Shown here: positions 18,798 through 28,465 of the stretch, piece by piece
Layout of the letters: each line of letters opens with the position of its first letter
Position numbering within the stretch: the first letter of the stretch is position 1
Assembly: GCF_016632365.1 (NCBI RefSeq)
Contig: NZ_JAEPBH010000023.1
Span: forward strand, 1-54,432
Direction: 5' to 3'
From: Tenebrionibacter intestinalis
GTDB taxonomy: Bacteria; Pseudomonadota; Gammaproteobacteria; Enterobacterales; Enterobacteriaceae
DNA length: 54,432 nt
Notes under the pieces: generated by a model
What the model was told of the DNA's origin: nothing
The model's database searches: none
Seen by the model: the letters and a program-made list of their open reading frames with translations, nothing else
Made by a program: the position numbers and the translations under genes

Positions 18798-19412
18798 ATG
18801 AATACACATAAGCTTTCGAAAACTGTGCTGGCTGTTGCTCTGGGCTCTGTATTGGTTAGTGGCGCGGCATTCGCGCAAAACGAAACGGTGGATAAAGCGC
18901 ATTCGACTGCCGAAAGCGCGGGGCAGAAAATCGATAACACTATGGATAAAGTCGGTAACTTTATGGATGACAGCGCAATAACGGCTAAGGTTAAAGCCGC
19001 GCTGGTTGATGATGAAACCGTCAAAAGCGCCGATATTTCCGTTGAAACTGAAAAGAATGTCGTGACGCTGAGCGGTTTTGTCGCAAGCCAGGCTGAAGCG
19101 GAAAAAGCGGTTGCCGTCGCAAAAGGGGTCGAAGGCGTCACCTCAGTTAGCAATAAGCTGCACGTAAAAGACGATCAGTCGCAGTCGATGGGCAAATATG
19201 CCGGCGACACGGCCACGACCGGCGAGATAAAAGCGAAACTGTTAGCTGACGATATTGTGCCGTCCCGCCACGTGAAGGTGACGACAACCGATGGCGTGGT
19301 TCAGCTTACCGGAGAGGTGGAGTCACAGGCGCAGTCCGAACGTGCCGAGCGCATTGCTAAAGCCGTAGACGGCGTAAAGAGCGTGAAAAACGATCTGCAG
19401 GTGAAAAAGTAA
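18798..19412 (+). CDS. osmY: Periplasmic osmotically inducible protein OsmY
   Basis: 204 residues (E. coli 201). A signal peptide ends at Ala26 (GAAFA, then QNETV). Two BON domains follow at roughly 55-122 and 135-203, each with the KVKAAL / EIKAKL start and the EGVTSV / DGVKSV end. It is a periplasmic chaperone-like protein induced by osmotic stress and stationary phase. An AGGA ribosome-binding site precedes the ATG. ytjA follows 130 bp later, as in E. coli. Confidence 0.95.
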   Translation: MNTHKLSKTVLAVALGSVLVSGAAFAQNETVDKAHSTAESAGQKIDNTMDKVGNFMDDSAITAKVKAALVDDETVKSADISVETEKNVVTLSGFVASQAEAEKAVAVAKGVEGVTSVSNKLHVKDDQSQSMGKYAGDTATTGEIKAKLLADDIVPSRHVKVTTTDGVVQLTGEVESQAQSERAERIAKAVDGVKSVKNDLQVKK

Positions 19413-19541
19413 CAATCTGACCACCTTCCCGGCGGCTGGCAGGCAAGCGCGATCGGCAAACGGGTTGATGAAAGGGTTCTACGGCGTACTACGTCGCAAA
19501 GCAACGCAGTTACACTTTGAACATAAATAAAGGAGAGACTG

Positions 19542-19703
19542 ATGTTTCGATGGGGCATTATTTTTCTGGTTATTGCGTTGATTGCCGCAGCGCTTGGTTT
19601 TGGCGGCCTTGCAGGTACCGCAGCAGGCGCAGCTAAAATTGTGTTTGTTGTTGGTGTTATTCTGTTCCTGGTCAGCCTGTTTATGGGCCGCAGGCGTCCT
19701 TAG
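19542..19703 (+). CDS. ytjA: DUF1328 small membrane protein YtjA
   Basis: 53 residues from ATG 19542, preceded by AAGGAGAG at 19530-19537. The product ([20 protein letters not shown] at its start, FMGRRRP at its end) is nearly identical to E. coli YtjA, also 53 residues. Two hydrophobic helices with a glycine/alanine hinge make it a small inner-membrane protein. Function is unknown; it neighbours osmY in both organisms, suggesting shared stress regulation. Confidence 0.95.
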   Translation: MFRWGIIFLVIALIAAALGFGGLAGTAAGAAKIVFVVGVILFLVSLFMGRRRP

Positions 19704-19738
19704 ATGAAATTAGATGAAAGTAACATTCTGTTGCTAAC

Positions 19739-19761
19739 AGGCCAGCCCATCGGGCTGGCCT
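19739..19761 (+). terminator. Hairpin after ytjA
   Basis: AGGCCAGCCC (19739-19748) pairs with GGGCTGGCCT (19752-19761) with a three-base ATC loop. It is a very stable GC-rich stem with no long T-run, 35 bp past the ytjA stop. Confidence 0.6.
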
Positions 19762-19996
19762 GTGACCGTTGACAAACATTGATATGTACGACTTCGGTCC
19801 GAAATGCCAGAAAAAAAGCAAGATAATATAATGATTTTCGGCTGACGGCGTCGCGGAGAACAACCCCCTGATTTTGTCCTCCCTGATATCCCTTTGAGGC
19901 CAGCTCTCCGGCTGGGGCTTTGAGGATTCAGCGCTGCCAGGACAACCCTTCACCGTCCTGCTATCAGGCAGGCGGCAACAATACAGGAAAGCAGCG

Positions 19997-21142
19997 GTGG
20001 GACAGAGAATTCCCGTTACGCTCGGCAATATTGCGCCATTGGCGCTACAGCCTTTTGAGCCAGGCAAAATGGCGTTGGTGTGCGAGGGCGGCGGTCAGCG
20101 CGGTATATTTACCGCAGGCGTGCTGGATGAATTTATGATTAATAAATTTGATCCCTTTCATAGCTACTTTGGCACCTCCGCAGGCGCCCAAAACCTTTCG
20201 GCCTTTGTTTGCCACCAGCCAGGCTATGCCCGGCGCGTAATTACCGGTTACACCACGCGACGTGAATTTTTTAATCCCGTGCGTTTTGTGCGCGGCGGCA
20301 ATCTTATCGATCTTGACTGGCTGGTAAGCGAAACATCGAAAACGATGCCGTTGTCTATGGATACCGCCCTGCGCCGCTTTGACGACGGCAAGGCGTTTTA
20401 TATGTGTGCCTGTCGCAGCGATGATTACGCCGCAAGTTATTTTTCTCCCCTGCACGATACCTGGCTTGATATTATCCGTGCCTCAAGCGCTATTCCCGGT
20501 TTCTACCGCAGTGGTGTTATGCTCGATAACATCAGCTATCAGGATGGCGGCATCAGCGATGCGGTGCCGGTGCGCGAGGCCGCGCGGCGCGGCGCGAAAA
20601 CGCTGGTGGTGATTCGTACGGTGCCTTCACAGATGTACTATACGCCGCAGTGGTTTAAGCATATGGAGCGCTGGCTTAACGAGAGCAGCCTTATGCCGCT
20701 GGTAAACCTGGTGCATCACCATGAAGAAAGCTATCTGGCTATCCAGCGTTTTATTGAAAACCCGCCGGGCGATTTGCGTATCATAGAGATCTATCCGCCA
20801 TCGCCGTTGCAAAGCTCCGCGCTTGGCAGCCGTCCGGCCGCGCTGCGCGCTGATTACCGCACAGGGCGTCTTTGCGGGCGCTATTTCCTGGCCACGGTAG
20901 GCAAACTGCTGGCGAAAAAACCGCCGCTGCGGCGCTTTACTTTGCCGCTTGCCACGCCTGTTGCGACAAAGGCGGCCAACCCGGCGCTGCCCGTTACGAC
21001 ATCTGTCCTGCGTTCGGGCAAGCGTGAGGCGGCTTTGCTCCCGGCGTGCGTAACGCCCGTCGTGACGTTGGGCGGCGCCGGCGCCGGCCTGAACCGGGCG
21101 CAGGCCAATGACAGCGAATTTAGCAGTGAAAACAGCGCATGA
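19997..21142 (+). CDS. yjjU: Patatin-like phospholipase YjjU
   Basis: 381 residues from GTG 19997, with AGGAAA upstream; E. coli YjjU is 357. Patatin features: oxyanion glycine loop GGGQRG (31-36), nucleophile elbow GTSAG with Ser61 (59-63), and the catalytic aspartate in DGG (183-185). The C-terminal 50 residues are poorly conserved except for QANDSEF near the end. It likely hydrolyses phospholipids or lysolipids in the cytoplasm or at the membrane; the physiological substrate is not established. Its stop overlaps the yjjV start (ATGA), so the two are translationally coupled. Confidence 0.92.
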   Translation: MGQRIPVTLGNIAPLALQPFEPGKMALVCEGGGQRGIFTAGVLDEFMINKFDPFHSYFGTSAGAQNLSAFVCHQPGYARRVITGYTTRREFFNPVRFVRGGNLIDLDWLVSETSKTMPLSMDTALRRFDDGKAFYMCACRSDDYAASYFSPLHDTWLDIIRASSAIPGFYRSGVMLDNISYQDGGISDAVPVREAARRGAKTLVVIRTVPSQMYYTPQWFKHMERWLNESSLMPLVNLVHHHEESYLAIQRFIENPPGDLRIIEIYPPSPLQSSALGSRPAALRADYRTGRLCGRYFLATVGKLLAKKPPLRRFTLPLATPVATKAANPALPVTTSVLRSGKREAALLPACVTPVVTLGGAGAGLNRAQANDSEFSSENSA

Positions 21143-21915
21143 CCTTGCGATTTATTGATACCCACTGCCATTTTGATTTCCCGCCTTTTACCGGCCATGA
21201 GTCAGCCAGCCTGGCGCAGGCGGCGCAGGCTGGCGTGGAGAAAATTCTGGTTCCGGGCGTATCGGCAGAGCGCTTTGACGCCATCCTTTCGCTGGCCCGG
21301 CAGTATGCTGAGGTTTATGCCGCGCTTGGCCTGCATCCTGTTGCTATCCACAGGCATGACGATGCGGCCTTTGACTCGCTGGCAAAGCGGCTGGCGCAGC
21401 GCCCGGAAAAACTCGTGGCCGTTGGTGAAATTGGGCTTGATCTGTATATAGAAAATCCGCAGTTTGCGCGCCAGCAGGCGTTGCTTGATGAACAGCTACG
21501 GCTGGCGAAGCGCTACGATCTGCCGGTTATGCTTCATTCTCGCCGTACTCACGATAAGCTGGCGCAGCATTTGCGCCGGTGCGCGCTGGCGCGCACCGGC
21601 GTGGTTCACGGTTTTTCCGGAAGCCTGCAACAGGCCGAACGTTTTGTCGCGCTGGGCTATTATATCGGTGTTGGCGGTACGATTAGCTATAAACGCGCCA
21701 GCAAGACGCGTAATGTGATAGCGCGGCTGCCGCTTTCTGCGTTGCTGCTGGAGACTGACGCGCCCGATATGCCGCTTTTCGGTTACCAGGGGCAGCCCAA
21801 CCGCCCTGAGCGCGCGGCGCAGGTTTTTGCCGCGCTGTGCGCTCTGCGCAATGAACCTGCCGAGCAAATCGCTCAGGCCCTGTTTGCTAATACCTGCCGA
21901 CTGTTTGAGTTATAA
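21139..21915 (+). CDS. yjjV: TatD-family metal-dependent hydrolase YjjV
   Basis: 258 residues (E. coli 259). TatD metal ligands are visible: THCH with His9 and His11, the glutamate of VGEIGLD (Glu97), LHSR, and the C-terminal ETDAPDMP aspartate. The family includes 3'-5' DNA exonucleases and D-Tyr-tRNA deacylase-like enzymes; the exact role of YjjV is unclear. It overlaps yjjU by 4 bp. Confidence 0.93.
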   Translation: MTLRFIDTHCHFDFPPFTGHESASLAQAAQAGVEKILVPGVSAERFDAILSLARQYAEVYAALGLHPVAIHRHDDAAFDSLAKRLAQRPEKLVAVGEIGLDLYIENPQFARQQALLDEQLRLAKRYDLPVMLHSRRTHDKLAQHLRRCALARTGVVHGFSGSLQQAERFVALGYYIGVGGTISYKRASKTRNVIARLPLSALLLETDAPDMPLFGYQGQPNRPERAAQVFAALCALRNEPAEQIAQALFANTCRLFEL

Positions 21916-21916
21916 A

Positions 21917-21932
21917 TGTGACGTAAGTCACT
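21917..21932 (+). promoter_or_regulatory. CRP-binding site upstream of the nucleoside transporter
   Basis: TGTGACGTAAGTCACT keeps TGTGA, a 6-nt spacer and TCAC of the CRP consensus (9 of 10 core positions). It lies about 135 bp before the transporter start. A second palindrome, TCACATCGTTATGTGA (21958-21973), follows; it has the arms in the wrong order for CRP and may bind another regulator, such as a nucleoside repressor. Confidence 0.65.
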
Positions 21933-22065
21933 ATGCGGGATTATATCTTGTAACAATTCACATCGTTATGTGATCCAGTCAGACTATATTTACCCACCTG
22001 CCGGTATAATCCTCGCGCTCTTAGGGCTTCTTTTAACTTTTTTGTTGACTACGCAGGGAATTCGT

Positions 22066-23343
22066 ATGCAAATCCTCATGGGTCTGATTGGCATGGTTGT
22101 GTTGGTGCTGATCGCCATTCTCCTTTCCAGTAACCGCAGAGCCATTAATCTTCGTACTGTCCTTGGCGCATGGTGTCTTCAGGTAGGTATCGGCGCGTTG
22201 ATACTTTATGTACCCGTGGGGCGTAAAGTGCTGATGGCGATGTCTGACGGCGTAGCCAGCGTCATCGCCTATGGCAATGAAGGCATCAGCTTTCTGTTTG
22301 GCGGGCTGGTATCTGATAAGATGTTTGAAGTGTTTGGCGGCGGCGGCTTTATTTTTGCCCTGCGCGTATTGCCGGTGATTGTATTTTTCTCATCCCTTAT
22401 TGCCGTGCTGTATTACATCGGCATTATGCAACTGGTTATTCGCGTGCTGGGCGGCGCGCTGCGTAAAGTGCTGGGCACGTCGCGCACTGAATCGCTTTCT
22501 GCGACAGCGAATATCTTTGTTGGGCAGACCGAGGCGCCGCTGGTGGTGCGTCCATATATTGCCACAATGACGCGCTCCGAACTGTTTGCCGTTATGTGCG
22601 GAGGCCTGGCCTCGGTAGCCGGTTCTGTGCTGGCGGGTTATGCCCAGATGGGCGTGCCGCTGCACTATCTGATTGCGGCCTCGTTTATGGCGGCTCCGGG
22701 CGGACTGCTGTTTGCGAAAATCATCCTGCCGGAAACGGAAAAGACGCACGATGAGCCGCAGCCAGATAGCCTGGAAAACGATCCCGATAAACCTTCTAAT
22801 CTGCTTGATGCGGCGGCAGCCGGCGCGGCGTCGGGAATGCAGCTTGCGCTGAACGTGGGGGCGATGCTGCTGGCGTTTGTCGCGCTCATTGCCCTGCTTA
22901 ACGGCATCCTCTCCGGCGTTGGCGGCTGGTTTGACTATCCGCAGCTTTCGATGCAACTGCTCCTTGGTTGGGTGTTTGCGCCAATAGCCTGGGTGATTGG
23001 CGTGCCCTGGAGTGAGGCGATGGTCGCCGGTTCCTTTATCGGCCAGAAACTTATCATCAATGAGTTCGTGGCCTATCTGAACTTTGGGCAGTACCTGGCG
23101 GATGATGAAACCGTGCGTGCTGCCGGTATGCAGGTGCTTTCCGGCCATACCAAAGCGATTATCTCTTTTGCGCTGTGCGGATTCGCCAACCTTTCTTCTA
23201 TCGCTATTCTCATTGGCGGGTTGGGCAGCATGGCGCCAACCCGGCGTCATGAAGTGGCGCAACTGGGGCTAAAGGCGGTGGCCGCCGGTACGCTCTCGAA
23301 CCTGATGAGCGCCACAATCGCAGGCCTGTTCCTGGCGCTGTAA
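22066..23343 (+). CDS. CNT-family nucleoside:cation symporter (NupX/PsuT-like)
   Basis: 425 residues from ATG 22066, preceded by GCAGGGA; the open frame extends 32 codons upstream but the shorter start aligns with E. coli NupX (YeiJ), about 416 residues. Concentrative nucleoside transporter signatures: [20 protein letters not shown], followed later by [15 protein letters not shown] and [11 protein letters not shown]. About ten membrane helices. It imports nucleosides with protons across the inner membrane. Placement directly before deoCABD and behind a CRP site ties uptake to catabolism. E. coli has yjjW-yjjI here instead. Confidence 0.9.
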   Translation: MQILMGLIGMVVLVLIAILLSSNRRAINLRTVLGAWCLQVGIGALILYVPVGRKVLMAMSDGVASVIAYGNEGISFLFGGLVSDKMFEVFGGGGFIFALRVLPVIVFFSSLIAVLYYIGIMQLVIRVLGGALRKVLGTSRTESLSATANIFVGQTEAPLVVRPYIATMTRSELFAVMCGGLASVAGSVLAGYAQMGVPLHYLIAASFMAAPGGLLFAKIILPETEKTHDEPQPDSLENDPDKPSNLLDAAAAGAASGMQLALNVGAMLLAFVALIALLNGILSGVGGWFDYPQLSMQLLLGWVFAPIAWVIGVPWSEAMVAGSFIGQKLIINEFVAYLNFGQYLADDETVRAAGMQVLSGHTKAIISFALCGFANLSSIAILIGGLGSMAPTRRHEVAQLGLKAVAAGTLSNLMSATIAGLFLAL

Positions 23344-23353
23344 TAGCAGTGGT

Positions 23354-23369
23354 TGTTAGAATTTTCACA
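23354..23369. promoter_or_regulatory. DeoR operator- and CRP-like site 1 upstream of deoC
   Basis: TGTTAGAATTTTCACA agrees with the DeoR operator TGTTAGAATTCTAACA at 13 of 16 positions. It also matches a CRP site (TGTTA, six bases, TCACA) at 9 of 10. The two readings cannot be separated by sequence alone; both regulators control deo in E. coli. Confidence 0.55.
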
Positions 23370-23425
23370 TCTTTCTCAGGCGGCCGGACATTCCCCGGCT
23401 GCCGCTTTTCTCCCCTCCTCAGACG

Positions 23426-23453
23426 TTGTCTTACGCGTTTAATCCCCTATACT
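23426..23453 (+). promoter_or_regulatory. Putative deo promoter
   Basis: TTGTCT (23426-23431), a 16-nt spacer and TATACT (23448-23453). It lies between the two DeoR-like sites and about 150 bp before deoC, suiting repression by looping. Confidence 0.45.
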
Positions 23454-23519
23454 GTCGGCATGCCGCAACGCAGATTTAGGCTTTTGTGAATGGCGACACG
23501 ATAATTTTACTGCGCTGAA

Positions 23520-23535
23520 TGTTATTATTTTAACA
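23520..23535. promoter_or_regulatory. DeoR operator-like site 2 upstream of deoC
   Basis: TGTTATTATTTTAACA is a near-perfect palindrome and matches the E. coli DeoR operator at 13 of 16 positions. It is 166 bp from site 1, and paired operators are the known DeoR arrangement. Confidence 0.6.
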
Positions 23536-23606
23536 TTACGCGGTCGCCGTTGCGTCAGCGCTAAAATCGTCGCTACCCGCCCCCCCGAACCGACCTGGAG
23601 TAAACT

Positions 23607-24386
23607 ATGACCGACTTAACCGCCAGCAGCCTGCGTGCGTTAAAGCTGATGGATCTGACCACACTGAATGATGATGACACCGATGAGAAAGTGATAGCGC
23701 TGTGCCAACAGGCGAAAACGCCGGCAGGTAACACGGCGGCGGTGTGTATTTACCCGCGCTTTATTCCGGTTGCGCGTAAGACGCTAAACGCGCAGGGCAC
23801 CCCGGAAATCCGCATTGCCACCGTGACCAACTTCCCTCACGGTAATGACGACATCGATATTGCGGTTGCCGAAACCCGCGCCGCCGTAGCGTATGGCGCA
23901 GATGAAGTGGATGTGGTGTTCCCATACCGGGCGCTGATTGCCGGTAACGACCAGGTGGGTTTTGAACTGGTTAAGGCCTGTAAGGCAGTATGCGCGCAGG
24001 CGAATGCGCTGCTGAAAGTGATTATCGAAACCGGCGAACTGAAAGACGCGTCGCTTATCCGCAAGGCGTCTGAAATCGCTATTCATGCTGGCGCTGATTT
24101 TATTAAAACCTCTACCGGTAAAGTGCCGGTCAACGCCACCCCGGAAAGCGCGCGCATTATGCTGGAGGTTATCCGTGATATGGGCGTGGAAAAAACAGTG
24201 GGCTTTAAGCCCGCAGGCGGCGTTCGCTGCGCCGAAGATGCGGCAAAATATCTGGCAATGGCTGATGACATTTTTGGCGCAGACTGGGCTGATTCACGTC
24301 ACTATCGCTTTGGGGCCTCCAGCCTGCTGGCGAGCCTGCTTAACGCGCTGGGCTACGACGCGGACAGGCGCGGTAGCGGCTATTGA
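23607..24386 (+). CDS. deoC: Deoxyribose-phosphate aldolase
   Basis: 259 residues, identical in length to E. coli DeoC. Schiff-base Lys167 is in DFIKTSTGK, with Lys201 (GFKPAGGV) and Asp102 (DEVDVVFPY) as the other catalytic residues. It splits 2-deoxyribose-5-phosphate into glyceraldehyde-3-phosphate and acetaldehyde in the cytoplasm. First gene of deoCABD; deoA follows after 25 bp with its own GGGAGG. Confidence 0.97.
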   Translation: MTDLTASSLRALKLMDLTTLNDDDTDEKVIALCQQAKTPAGNTAAVCIYPRFIPVARKTLNAQGTPEIRIATVTNFPHGNDDIDIAVAETRAAVAYGADEVDVVFPYRALIAGNDQVGFELVKACKAVCAQANALLKVIIETGELKDASLIRKASEIAIHAGADFIKTSTGKVPVNATPESARIMLEVIRDMGVEKTVGFKPAGGVRCAEDAAKYLAMADDIFGADWADSRHYRFGASSLLASLLNALGYDADRRGSGY

Positions 24387-24411
24387 TTTTTGACGTTTTC
24401 CGGGAGGTTCC

Positions 24412-25734
24412 TTGTTTCTGGCACAAGAAATTATTCGTAAAAAGCGCGATGGGCAACCGCTCAGTGATGAAGAAATTCGTTTCTTTATTAACGGCATTCG
24501 CGATAACACCGTTTCGGAAGGGCAAATTGCCGCGCTGGCAATGACTATCTTTTTCCATGATATGTCGGTGGCCGAGCGCGTGTCGCTGACGCTGGCGATG
24601 CGCGATTCCGGCACGGTGCTGGACTGGCGAGGCCTGGGGCTGAACGGCCCTGTTGTCGATAAGCACTCCACCGGCGGCGTAGGTGATGTGACCTCGCTCA
24701 TGTTGGGGCCGATGGTAGCTGCCTGCGGCGGCTATGTGCCCATGATCTCCGGGCGTGGGCTGGGCCATACTGGCGGTACGCTGGATAAGCTTGAGGCTAT
24801 CCCCGGTCTTGATATTTTTCCAGACGAGGCGCGTTTTCGCGAGATTATCAAAGACGTGGGTGTGGCGATTATCGGCCAGACGCGCTCGCTGGCCCCGGCG
24901 GATAAACGCTTTTACGCCACGCGTGATATCACCGCCACGGTGGATTCTATCCCGCTGATTACAGCCTCGATACTGGCTAAAAAGCTGGCTGAAGGGCTGG
25001 ATGCGTTGGTGATGGATGTGAAAGTGGGCAGCGGTGCGTTCATGCCAACGCCTGAGCGCTCGTTGGCGCTGGCTGAATCGATTGTCGGCGTGGCGAACGG
25101 CGCGGGTGTGCGCGCCACGGCGCTGCTGACCGATATGAACCAGGTGCTGGCTTCCAGCGCAGGTAACGCGGTGGAAGTCCGTGAAGCTGTGCGCTTTCTT
25201 ACCGGTGAATATCGTCACCCCCGCCTGCTTGAGGTGACGCTGGCGCTGTGCGTGGAGATGCTCATCTCCGGCAAGCTGGCAGCCGATGAGGCCGATGCCC
25301 GCGAGCGGTTACAGGCAGTGCTTGATAATGGTCGGGCCGCGGAGATATTTGGTCAAATGGTGGCTGCGCAGAAAGGGCCGACGGACTTTGTTGAGCATTA
25401 TGACCGCTATCTTCCTGCTGCGGCGTTTCGCAAACCGGTCTATGCCGATACGCATGGCTATGTCGGCGCAATGGATACCCGCGCGCTGGGCATGGCGGTG
25501 GTGGGATTGGGGGGAGGACGCCGCCGGGCGTCGGATACTATCGACTATGGCGTGGGGCTGACGGAAACTATCGCGCTGGGCGAACCTGTTGACGGGCAGC
25601 GAGCGCTGGCAGTGATTCACGCGCGTGATGAAGCGCAGTGGCAGGCTGCGGCGCAGGCCGTGAAGGCTGCGATACAGGTGAGCGATGCGCCGCCGCAGCT
25701 GGCGATGGTTGTTTACAGACGCATAACGGGCTAA
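24412..25734 (+). CDS. deoA: Thymidine phosphorylase
   Basis: 440 residues, as in E. coli. The start is TTG 24412 with GGGAGG upstream; the same TTG start ([14 protein letters not shown]) is used in E. coli. The phosphate-binding loop KHSTGGVGD is at 84-92, and [15 protein letters not shown] lies in the active site. It converts thymidine plus phosphate to thymine and deoxyribose-1-phosphate, which DeoB then isomerises. Confidence 0.97.
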   Translation: MFLAQEIIRKKRDGQPLSDEEIRFFINGIRDNTVSEGQIAALAMTIFFHDMSVAERVSLTLAMRDSGTVLDWRGLGLNGPVVDKHSTGGVGDVTSLMLGPMVAACGGYVPMISGRGLGHTGGTLDKLEAIPGLDIFPDEARFREIIKDVGVAIIGQTRSLAPADKRFYATRDITATVDSIPLITASILAKKLAEGLDALVMDVKVGSGAFMPTPERSLALAESIVGVANGAGVRATALLTDMNQVLASSAGNAVEVREAVRFLTGEYRHPRLLEVTLALCVEMLISGKLAADEADARERLQAVLDNGRAAEIFGQMVAAQKGPTDFVEHYDRYLPAAAFRKPVYADTHGYVGAMDTRALGMAVVGLGGGRRRASDTIDYGVGLTETIALGEPVDGQRALAVIHARDEAQWQAAAQAVKAAIQVSDAPPQLAMVVYRRITG

Positions 25735-25966
25735 TACACCTACAGCCCTGCCGGCAAGGCGGCCCTGCGGGTATACTGAAAGGATGTTTTCTTTAGCGCC
25801 TGAAAAGGTTCCCGGGGGCGTCTGCGACGTTGTTTAAACGTCGAAGCCGCGCTGAATCAACGTATACACGCGGTACGCAAAACGAGGCGGTCCGGCGTTC
25901 GGCTAACCTGAACGAAGCAGGCAGGGCGGGCAGTTTGCGTAAGGGCGTACTGACGCAGGAGAAATG

Positions 25967-27190
25967 ATGAAACGTGTATTTATTATGGTGCTGGATTCGT
26001 TTGGCATTGGCGCAACCGAAGATGCCGCACGCTTTGGCGATGAAGGGGCCGATACGCTGGGCCATATTGCGCAGGCCTGCGCCAACGGCGAGGCCTGCGA
26101 GGGGCGGACGGGGCCGCTGCAACTTCCTAATCTGACCCGGCTTGGTCTGGCAAAGGCGGCGCAAGGCTCTACCGGCGCTATTCCCGCCGGTATGGACGCC
26201 AGTGCGGAAATTATTGGCGCGTACGCCTGGGCGCACGAGCTTTCTTCCGGCAAGGATACGCCGTCCGGCCACTGGGAGATAGCCGGCGTTCCTGTGCTGT
26301 TCGAGTGGGGCTATTTTACCCAACAGGAAAACAGCTTTCCGCAGGCGCTGCTGGATAAACTGGTCGAGCGTGGCAAGCTGCCGGGCTACCTTGGCAACTG
26401 CCATTCCTCCGGTACGGTGATTCTGGATGCGCTGGGCGAAGAGCATATGAAAACCGGTAAACCGATCTTCTATACTTCGGCGGACTCGGTGTTTCAGATA
26501 GCCTGCCATGAAGAGACATTCGGCCTCGACCGGCTTTATGCGCTGTGCGAAATCGCCCGCGAAGAATTGACCGAAGGCGGCTATAACATTGGCCGTGTGA
26601 TCGCTCGCCCGTTCGTGGGGGAGAAAGCCGGTCGCTTCCAGCGTACCGGTAACCGCCACGATCTGGCCGTGGAGCCGCCTGCGCCGACCATCCTGAAAAA
26701 ACTGGTGGATGAAAAGAGCGGGCAGGTGGTTTCTGTGGGTAAAATCGCAGATATCTATGCTAATGTCGGCATCACGAAAAAAGTGAAGGCTACCGGCCTG
26801 AATGCGCTATTTGACGCCACGCTTGCTGAAATTAAGGCCGCGGGCGATAACACTATTGTCTTTACCAATTTTGTGGACTTTGACTCAAGCTGGGGACACC
26901 GTCGCGATGTGTCTGGCTATGCCGCCGGGCTTGAATTGTTCGATCGCCGCCTGCCGGAGCTGATGGCGCTGGTAAAAGACGACGATATCCTGATTTTAAC
27001 CGCCGACCACGGTTGTGACCCTACCTGGCCTGGCACTGACCATACCCGTGAACACATTCCTGTGTTGATCTATGGGCCGCAAATAAAGCCGGGTTCGCTG
27101 GGTCACCGTGATACGTTCGCCGATATCGGCCAGACGGTGGCAAAATATTTCGGCCTGTCCGACATGCAGTACGGCAAGGCGATGCTTTGA
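25967..27190 (+). CDS. deoB: Phosphopentomutase
   Basis: 407 residues from the second of two adjacent ATG codons (25967), which gives the E. coli length and a better spacing (8 nt) to AGGAG than the first (25964). Alkaline-phosphatase superfamily metal ligands: VLDSFGIG at the start, [11 protein letters not shown], and [11 protein letters not shown] near the end. It interconverts (deoxy)ribose-1- and 5-phosphates. A 229-bp gap (25735-25963) separates it from deoA; in E. coli this gap holds REP elements and an extra promoter, but no REP sequence is recognised here. Confidence 0.97.
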   Translation: MKRVFIMVLDSFGIGATEDAARFGDEGADTLGHIAQACANGEACEGRTGPLQLPNLTRLGLAKAAQGSTGAIPAGMDASAEIIGAYAWAHELSSGKDTPSGHWEIAGVPVLFEWGYFTQQENSFPQALLDKLVERGKLPGYLGNCHSSGTVILDALGEEHMKTGKPIFYTSADSVFQIACHEETFGLDRLYALCEIAREELTEGGYNIGRVIARPFVGEKAGRFQRTGNRHDLAVEPPAPTILKKLVDEKSGQVVSVGKIADIYANVGITKKVKATGLNALFDATLAEIKAAGDNTIVFTNFVDFDSSWGHRRDVSGYAAGLELFDRRLPELMALVKDDDILILTADHGCDPTWPGTDHTREHIPVLIYGPQIKPGSLGHRDTFADIGQTVAKYFGLSDMQYGKAML

Positions 27191-27248
27191 CTGGGATAAA
27201 TTCCGGGCGCTGCGGCGTCCGGTACATGAAAACTGTAAGGATAATGCT

Positions 27249-27971
27249 ATGGCTACGCCACATATTAATGCAGAAAGGGGCGATTTCGCTGACGTCGTAC
27301 TGATGCCGGGCGACCCGCTGCGCGCAAAACATATCGCTGAAACGTTCCTTGAGGGGATCGGTGAAGTGAACAACGTACGCGGCATGCTGGGCTATACCGG
27401 CGCCTACAAAGGGCGTCGGATTTCGGTGATGGGCCACGGGATGGGCATTCCTTCCTGTTCTATCTATACCAAAGAGCTGATTACCGATTTCGGCGTGAAG
27501 AAAATCATCCGCGTAGGCTCCTGCGGCGCGGTACGCCCGGATGTAAAGCTACGCGACGTGGTGATTGGTATGGGAGCCTGTACCGATTCCAAAGTGAATC
27601 GGCAGCGTTTTAAAGATCATGATTTTGCCGCTATTGCCGATTTTGATATGGTGCGCAACGCCGTGGACGCGGCAAAAGCGTTGGGCGTTGACGCGCGCGT
27701 GGGCAACCTGTTCTCCGCTGATTTATTTTACTCGCCGGACCCGCAGATGTTCGATGTGATGGAGAAATACGGCATTCTGGGCGTGGAGATGGAGGCGGCT
27801 GGCATCTACGGCGTGGCGGCGGAATTTGGCGCGAAGGCGCTAACGATTTGTACCGTCTCTGACCATATCCGTACTCACGAGCAGACCACAGCGGCGGAGC
27901 GCCAGTCCACGTTTAACGATATGATTAAAATCGCGCTGGAGTCTGTGTTGCTGGGAGATAAAGCGGCATAA
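27249..27971 (+). CDS. deoD: Purine nucleoside phosphorylase (DeoD type)
   Basis: 240 residues from ATG 27249 with AAGGA before it (E. coli 239); the frame is open upstream into deoB territory but that is not used. Hexameric PNP features: [21 protein letters not shown], and the active-site SDH in CTVSDHI. It phosphorolyses purine (deoxy)nucleosides. Last gene of the operon, 58 bp after deoB. Confidence 0.97.
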   Translation: MATPHINAERGDFADVVLMPGDPLRAKHIAETFLEGIGEVNNVRGMLGYTGAYKGRRISVMGHGMGIPSCSIYTKELITDFGVKKIIRVGSCGAVRPDVKLRDVVIGMGACTDSKVNRQRFKDHDFAAIADFDMVRNAVDAAKALGVDARVGNLFSADLFYSPDPQMFDVMEKYGILGVEMEAAGIYGVAAEFGAKALTICTVSDHIRTHEQTTAAERQSTFNDMIKIALESVLLGDKAA

Positions 27972-28465
27972 GGCTAATGCCAGCCCGTTAAGCGGGTTTG
28001 TGAATAACGATTCCTGTTAATGCAAAAATCATAACGTATTGAGGCCTGGTATGGGGCCTCTTCTTTTTTTATTTTTCGTTAGTCCCCCCTTGATTGCGTT
28101 TAACTGATGAGCTTCTCCCTGAAAACAGAGCAGAGAATTAAAGCGGGACTATTTATTTACAATTGCGCTGGCAGTTGCCATACCGTCAAAGCGGTATTCT
28201 CAGTTTCGTTAACTGACTGAAGCTGCCCGAGCATATTACTAAGCCGCATAAGCGGATTATTTAGCATTGACATGTCCCGGGGGCTGGCAGGGCTTTTTTA
28301 CTTTCCCGCTCCAGCATGCGCAGGCTTAAGGATACTGGTGCAATATTTGGCAAATTAATTTTGTTTACGCCTGAATAGCCAGTTAAATAGCTTTCAGCTT
28401 TTTATTATTACAAAAGTTGGCATCCTGCATATAACGTTCAATAAATACAGGATGCCAGGCTTAGA
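27972..28465. other. Region after deoD; left border of the accessory segment
   Basis: 494 bp. It holds the deoD terminator (28041-28074). A 38-codon minus-strand frame, 28273 down to 28157 (starts MSMLNNPLMRLSNMLGQL), has no good ribosome-binding site and no family; it may be a gene remnant. E. coli has yjjJ and lplA between deoD and ytjB; neither is present. Confidence 0.4.
28041..28074 (+). terminator. deo operon terminator
   Basis: GAGGCC (28041-28046) pairs with GGCCTC (28055-28060), extended by a U-rich tail TTCTTTTTTTATTTTT. It stands 70 bp after deoD and reads as a classic intrinsic terminator. Confidence 0.8.

Noticed and set aside
21970-22065. Upstream GTG extension of the nucleoside transporter by 32 residues
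   Set aside because: Would lie within the 21958-21973 palindrome and lacks a good ribosome-binding site; family members start at the equivalent of 22066.
28157-28273. 38-codon minus-strand frame starting MSMLNNPLMRL
   Set aside because: Amino acid pattern looks plausible but start context is poor and no relative is known to me.
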